Source of the DNA: Tenodera sinensis
Lineage: Eukaryota > Arthropoda > Insecta > Mantodea > Mantidae
NCBI GenBank assembly: GCA_030765045.1
Contig: CM060969.1
Coordinates: forward strand, 42,218,716-42,282,715
Length of the DNA stretch: 64,000 nucleotides
Reading direction: 5' to 3'
Position 1 is the first letter of the stretch; each line of letters starts with the position of its first letter. A model generated the notes under the pieces. It made no database searches. It saw only the letters and a list, made by a program, of their open reading frames with translations, and was not told where the DNA came from. The position numbers and the translations under genes are program-made. Positions 59,625 through 64,000 of this stretch are shown here, in pieces.

Positions 59625-60135
59625 TCTCTAAGTATAGTATGTAAGGTTAGTGGAATTCCAACCCAAAATTTGATGTTGAGTTTTTACTGTAAACATATGC
59701 TTCAAGTTCTCTCAGCCCTCCACAAATCATTTGCAGTTAAAAGTGTGTGAAAAATATAACAAAAAGAAAAGTGGATTAAATGCCAAACTTGGTGTTTAAG
59801 TTCAGTGTCTTTCAAAGTTGTGAAAGATGTGAAGATAAAGAAAATATTTCATACCAAATTATCTTATTGAAACGTTTTTGAACATTTTGATTTTCTCAAA
59901 AATGACTCCAACGATTTTACTGGAAATACTAAAGATTTTAGATACTTTTATGACAAATGAAATGTTTATCTTCAATTCTCTGAGAATTGTCTATGAAGAC
60001 CTTTTTTACTTTTATGGGGTAAATCGATAAAGATAGACAAAATATTACTACGTACACAAAAAGTCTAGAACTCGTAATGCAGACTATTAATGCTCTTTTC
60101 GCCCCCCGTTTTTTTTATCAATTTTGGAGATGTCG
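59625..60135 (+). mobile_element. HINE-like copy 12 (partial)
   Basis: Recognisable from TAAGTATAGTATGTAAGGTT and TTCCAACCCAAAATTTGATG, through AAATGCCAAACTTGGTGTTT and the 'gattttactgg' block, to CAATTTTGGAGATGT at about 60130. The right end is missing. Confidence 0.7.
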
Positions 60136-60466
60136 GTGGTGTAAATGTTAAAATACTTAAGCTTTTATCTAAAGGAAAAGTCATTATCATTACAAGAAAT
60201 AAAAATCAAGAATTTCTATGGTAGATTAGATAAGATATAAATAACTCAACTGTATAGATACATCAAGAGATTCCGAGAGGAAAGAGTATTACACAAAAAT
60301 TTGGATAAAGAGCAAATGCAAGAAATAAGGACTGCGATGGAAGTACAAAGCCTGGAAGGAGGAGGAGGAGTGGAATGATAGGGATGATAGACGAAAAATA
60401 AAACTTTAGGAACAAAAGATTTGTAAATCGATATATTTAACAAATTATATCATCATTGATTTCAGT

Positions 60467-60496
60467 ATCATCACCATCATCATCATCATCATCACT
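60467..60496. repeat. ATC trinucleotide tract
   Basis: A short (ATC)n tract with one interruption. The LINE at 5.8-8.0 kb ends in the same kind of repeat, but no LINE sequence adjoins here. Confidence 0.85.
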
Positions 60497-60773
60497 GTTA
60501 TGTTTTAGGCTGGAAAATCTAACTTTGTTATGTGTAAAATGCAATGGAGGTATAGGATAATTCAGGTTTTGTATTCAAATAGTTGTAGCAGGTATCTGCC
60601 TCATCTCAGTTACGCTGCAGTTAGGAACATCCATTGCCGGTCACTCACAGAACTCAGTTCTGGAGAGCAACCATAAGGAACAGGGAATGTTTCTCCAGGA
60701 TAGACCCAGGAGGATGGATATAGTAGCAGTGGGAAGAGAAGAGAAAACCCTGGGGAGCTGGCAATGAATCACC

Positions 60774-60815
60774 AGAGAGAGAGAGAGAGAGGGAGAGGGA
60801 TGGAGGAAGAGAGAG
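60774..60815. repeat. GA microsatellite
   Basis: A (GA)n tract with GGGA interruptions. Confidence 0.9.
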
Positions 60816-63800
60816 ATTTATCACACTTCACCTCTATTCTCTTCTCTCCTCTCTCTGGACCTCGGATGTTTGCTGGTCGGTCGTGATGGCCTACCCAGGA
60901 AATGCTCCGCGGCACAAGAAAGGACACAAAGGAGCCTGAGTCAACGATCGAACTTAAGGACGCTGTAAAAATCACACCGTCACTACAGAGTCGTAACAAA
61001 AATCACAGACTTTAGTGCACTAGTGCTTTCCCTTACTAGTTACTAGAAGCATTACCATCCATTTGATATCACCATTAGCCACATTTATGAACTATGTATA
61101 TGTTAAACATCTTTTTGAGATTACATTTATATTGCTAAATTTGTAGTTTTCCTATCATGAGCTATACGCTGGAGTTTTCCCCTGTGTTTGTAGGCCCCTT
61201 TCACATTGATCCAAAAACCTTAATCACAGAGCTTTACAATTCTTTTTGTATAAATAGCGTACCTTTATCAAAATAGCAATTAAATTTATGCATATGCAGT
61301 TTATAGTTATGCATAATTAAATTCTTATCTACCCTTTTGTCATTTTATCGTCCATTTAAATCTTTGAATCACTTATTTTTCCATCAGGACGAGTTTTATC
61401 GTTATATAATTTTAAGATTTTTCACTTTATTTTTACGTTGTTTTTGCAAACTGCATCTAGAGCCAATTATTTCGTATTTCTATTTATAAAATTATTTTAG
61501 CTACATTAAATAATAACATTTATTTTGTATTATAACTGAAATTAGGCTGAAAATGTGCTTTCCTGTGACTTCTTAGACGAATGGGCAAAATTCAGATGAA
61601 CACCGTTTTAAGGCACAGAACGTACTCCGCTAAAGTACACCTCCTAAATGTACGACTCGTTTACTCAGAACGAATTTAGGGTTTAAAGTCGATTTTATAA
61701 ACCTTTTATTATAGTGCATTGCAATTCAGTAAGCGCCTCTAATAAAATTGACTTGTCGTATGAGTACACCAATAACATCGGCTAAAACAAAAATGGCGGA
61801 TTCTTGTACTTAGAGCCCGGTTTGGCTGCAATATACTAAAGGCACGCCTCATCCACCATGGAACCGTACAGCCAAGACGCACTTATTATTAAATAATGGT
61901 TTGTTTAAACGTACGTCTCGTACATCTCAAATAACATGCGTAATATCTTTTGTCATTTAAGTAATAATGGTTAAACACTCAGTAAAGGATTAAAGCTGTC
62001 GTAAAAGGCTAAACTGGGCCTGAAAAGTCGCGAAACGGCAATGGCCTGGCGCCCGGCACACTGGTTCTACGGTTGAACCCGGACTTTGCTTTCAGTCAAG
62101 CCTCTCAATAGCTGAATAGAATTATGACGGTATCCTGCGCACTTACGCCAGTGACACTGGTTCGCGTCTCGGCATTGTACAATTTGTTATACTGATAAAA
62201 CTTGGAAACCGAATTCACAATAATCTAGTTTTAAAGTCCATGAGGTCATTATAATTTAAATAGTTTTTGATGATCTGTATTTTGTAACAGACTAGGTGTA
62301 ATTACTTCTACCCCACTGTACTGGCATGGTGTAGTGTATTGTTATGAATGCTTACTCCCTTCATTCTCCACGCGTAAGCTGTCCTTCATGATAGTCCGTC
62401 ACGATGTGTTCGACAGATGGTTACGTTGAAACAAGAACCAATCCACAAGCAGCTTAGATATTAAGATATTATAATAGACAACAATACCATAAAATGTAAA
62501 TAAGACAATTACGAATTAAAATAACAGCTTTAAACATAATAATTGTTCTGCGAAAGCTATTTTTGAGTATTAAAGGGTGAAAAAATTACCACATGCAAAA
62601 TATTTGAACTACTTTTGCAGCAGGTGGATTACTTACAAATTGTGCACTCGTTCCAACTGACCTTTCTAGTAACTTGAGAGGTAAACATTTAGTTTAACAT
62701 ATAGTTTTCGTAACTCCCAATGTACATTTGCAGCAGCTGTCAGCTCTCTAATTACGAGTATATTAAAATGTCATGCGATAACATCTGTATTAGTATCAAT
62801 TTCGTCGAGTATGTAACCAAAGACATCAAAGTTAAATACTTGGGTAGAACCTAGCATAGGGACCGATATTTTCATGTTAGCATATAAAATGCAGATTGCG
62901 TAAGGGATAGATGACTCACTGGTATAGTTCCAAAAGTTGTAGATCAATTGCTACATTGTTGCATTATTCAGTGCTCAGCTCCATTAATATTTCAGTCTGG
63001 CTTAAGTAAAATACAACCCCACGCTTTAATTCACCTTTCACCACTTTCTTATGGGAACTCCAGTATAAAATTTGACAATTTTATTTGTTTATTTGATTTT
63101 GCACTGAAGCCGTATGTTAAGGTTAGGTGATTGACGTAAGAATGTAGTTAGGCGTCCCATTTTAGGAGATATAGGTTTCTATGGCAAGACGGGTGTTGAG
63201 ACGTGGTGCGCGTGGGTGAAGCCTTGGTCACGCCTCCCACTGGATACTCAGGACGTGATGTATCAAAAGGCACAGTACAAGAGGAGAACCGCCTCGAAAG
63301 GGTGTAACTGGAGGTTAGCTAGACGCACCCCCCGTCGCGATCTACCCGGGCAAATGCCAGAACTTCTCCATCAGGTGATACCATCTGCCCCTTCTCTGAT
63401 CGGGCACATCTTCTGCAACCCCACATGACATGTGCCCTCGCAGTTGGACTCCGTTCTCTCTCTAAAACAAAGCAATGCTACAGCCCATTCAAAGGCCACG
63501 CGTAAGGGATTAGCAGGGATATCCAAACCATTCCCTTTTAACAATGGGGTACATCAGTAACTATCGTCGTATGGTGATCGAGTGACAACCTTCTATTTCG
63601 GAGGGCTCAACTTTAAATTTGGGCTAAAATACAGAAGTTAATTCTTATTCGGAAGTTTCTGCTTATGTATGAGAAAGGAAATATTGCATAACATTCAGTT
63701 CCATAGATCTCGGTCTCATTTCAGAATCCATTTTACATAGGATTTTTAGGTAGACCATCTGCAGACTTCAGTTAACAGGCTTTAAGGCATCTATAAAACT

Positions 63801-64000
63801 TCTTGGGCTTCTTATGTTAGTACAATTCCAGGTCTTAAATGAAATGGCTGCTGGAAGAGAAATATATGGGCAGAAAAGATTTAGTTTCTTTCAGGAACCT
63901 GAGTTACATCTCTAAATTGAGAAAAGTATCAGAAAGCTATTCGTAAAATATATCATAAAAGAGGCAGCAAAACCTCGTACCAGAGAAAACAGGCAAGTTG
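60816..64000. other. Unassigned DNA to the window end
   Basis: No frame longer than about 76 codons and no motif I recognise. A GC-richer patch at 63190-63430 holds an unsupported 70-codon frame. A tRNA-like TTGAACCCGG lies near 62074-62083 without a usable A box. Confidence 0.4.

Overview
The window looks like gene-poor, AT-rich nuclear DNA from an animal with a large, repeat-filled genome. I infer an insect: the non-LTR reverse transcriptase remnants and the tRNA-headed SINEs recall those of cockroaches, termites and related orders, but species cannot be fixed from sequence alone. I found no intact host protein gene, no rRNA gene, no canonical tRNA gene and no CRISPR array. Almost all open frames are short and random, lie inside repeats, or are translations of microsatellites.

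What can be supported is a layered repeat landscape. (1) Five copies of one LTR family: 18.73-19.58 kb (-), 22.45-22.94 kb (-), 29.39-30.00 kb (+), 47.41-48.00 kb (+) and 48.54-49.23 kb (-). Three have complete termini and 4-bp target duplications, and none has internal gag/pol, so they are solo LTRs. (2) A dispersed 0.8-0.9 kb family with at least 14 full, partial or internally deleted copies. Its ends carry a subterminal 12-bp inverted repeat, a short hairpin near one end and A/T-rich insertion points, which suggests a non-autonomous Helentron-like (HINE) family. (3) Decayed non-LTR retrotransposons at 4.2-4.7, 5.8-8.0, 8.1-8.56, 16.07-16.8 and 37.88-38.56 kb, from at least two lineages. (4) tRNA-headed SINEs at 3.56-3.88, 15.17-15.42, 19.24-19.54, 31.8-32.0, 38.7-38.8 and 53.8-54.07 kb. 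(5) Smaller DNA-transposon-like pieces: an element with threefold repeated inverted termini at 9.78-10.39 kb, a 211-bp insert with an 8-bp target duplication inside an LTR, and a possible piggyBac-like remnant at 23.1-23.4 kb.

Several copies are nested: a SINE in the HINE-like copy at 3.0-4.2 kb, a SINE in the LTR at 18.7-19.6 kb, and the 211-bp insert in the LTR at 48.5-49.2 kb. These give a relative order of insertion. Simple repeats are abundant: CA/GT, trinucleotide tracts of 300-340 bp near 49.5 and 50.9 kb, a GTGAGT-type tract at 28.5 kb and long poly-A/T runs. The remaining stretches, mostly AT-rich, contain nothing I can assign.
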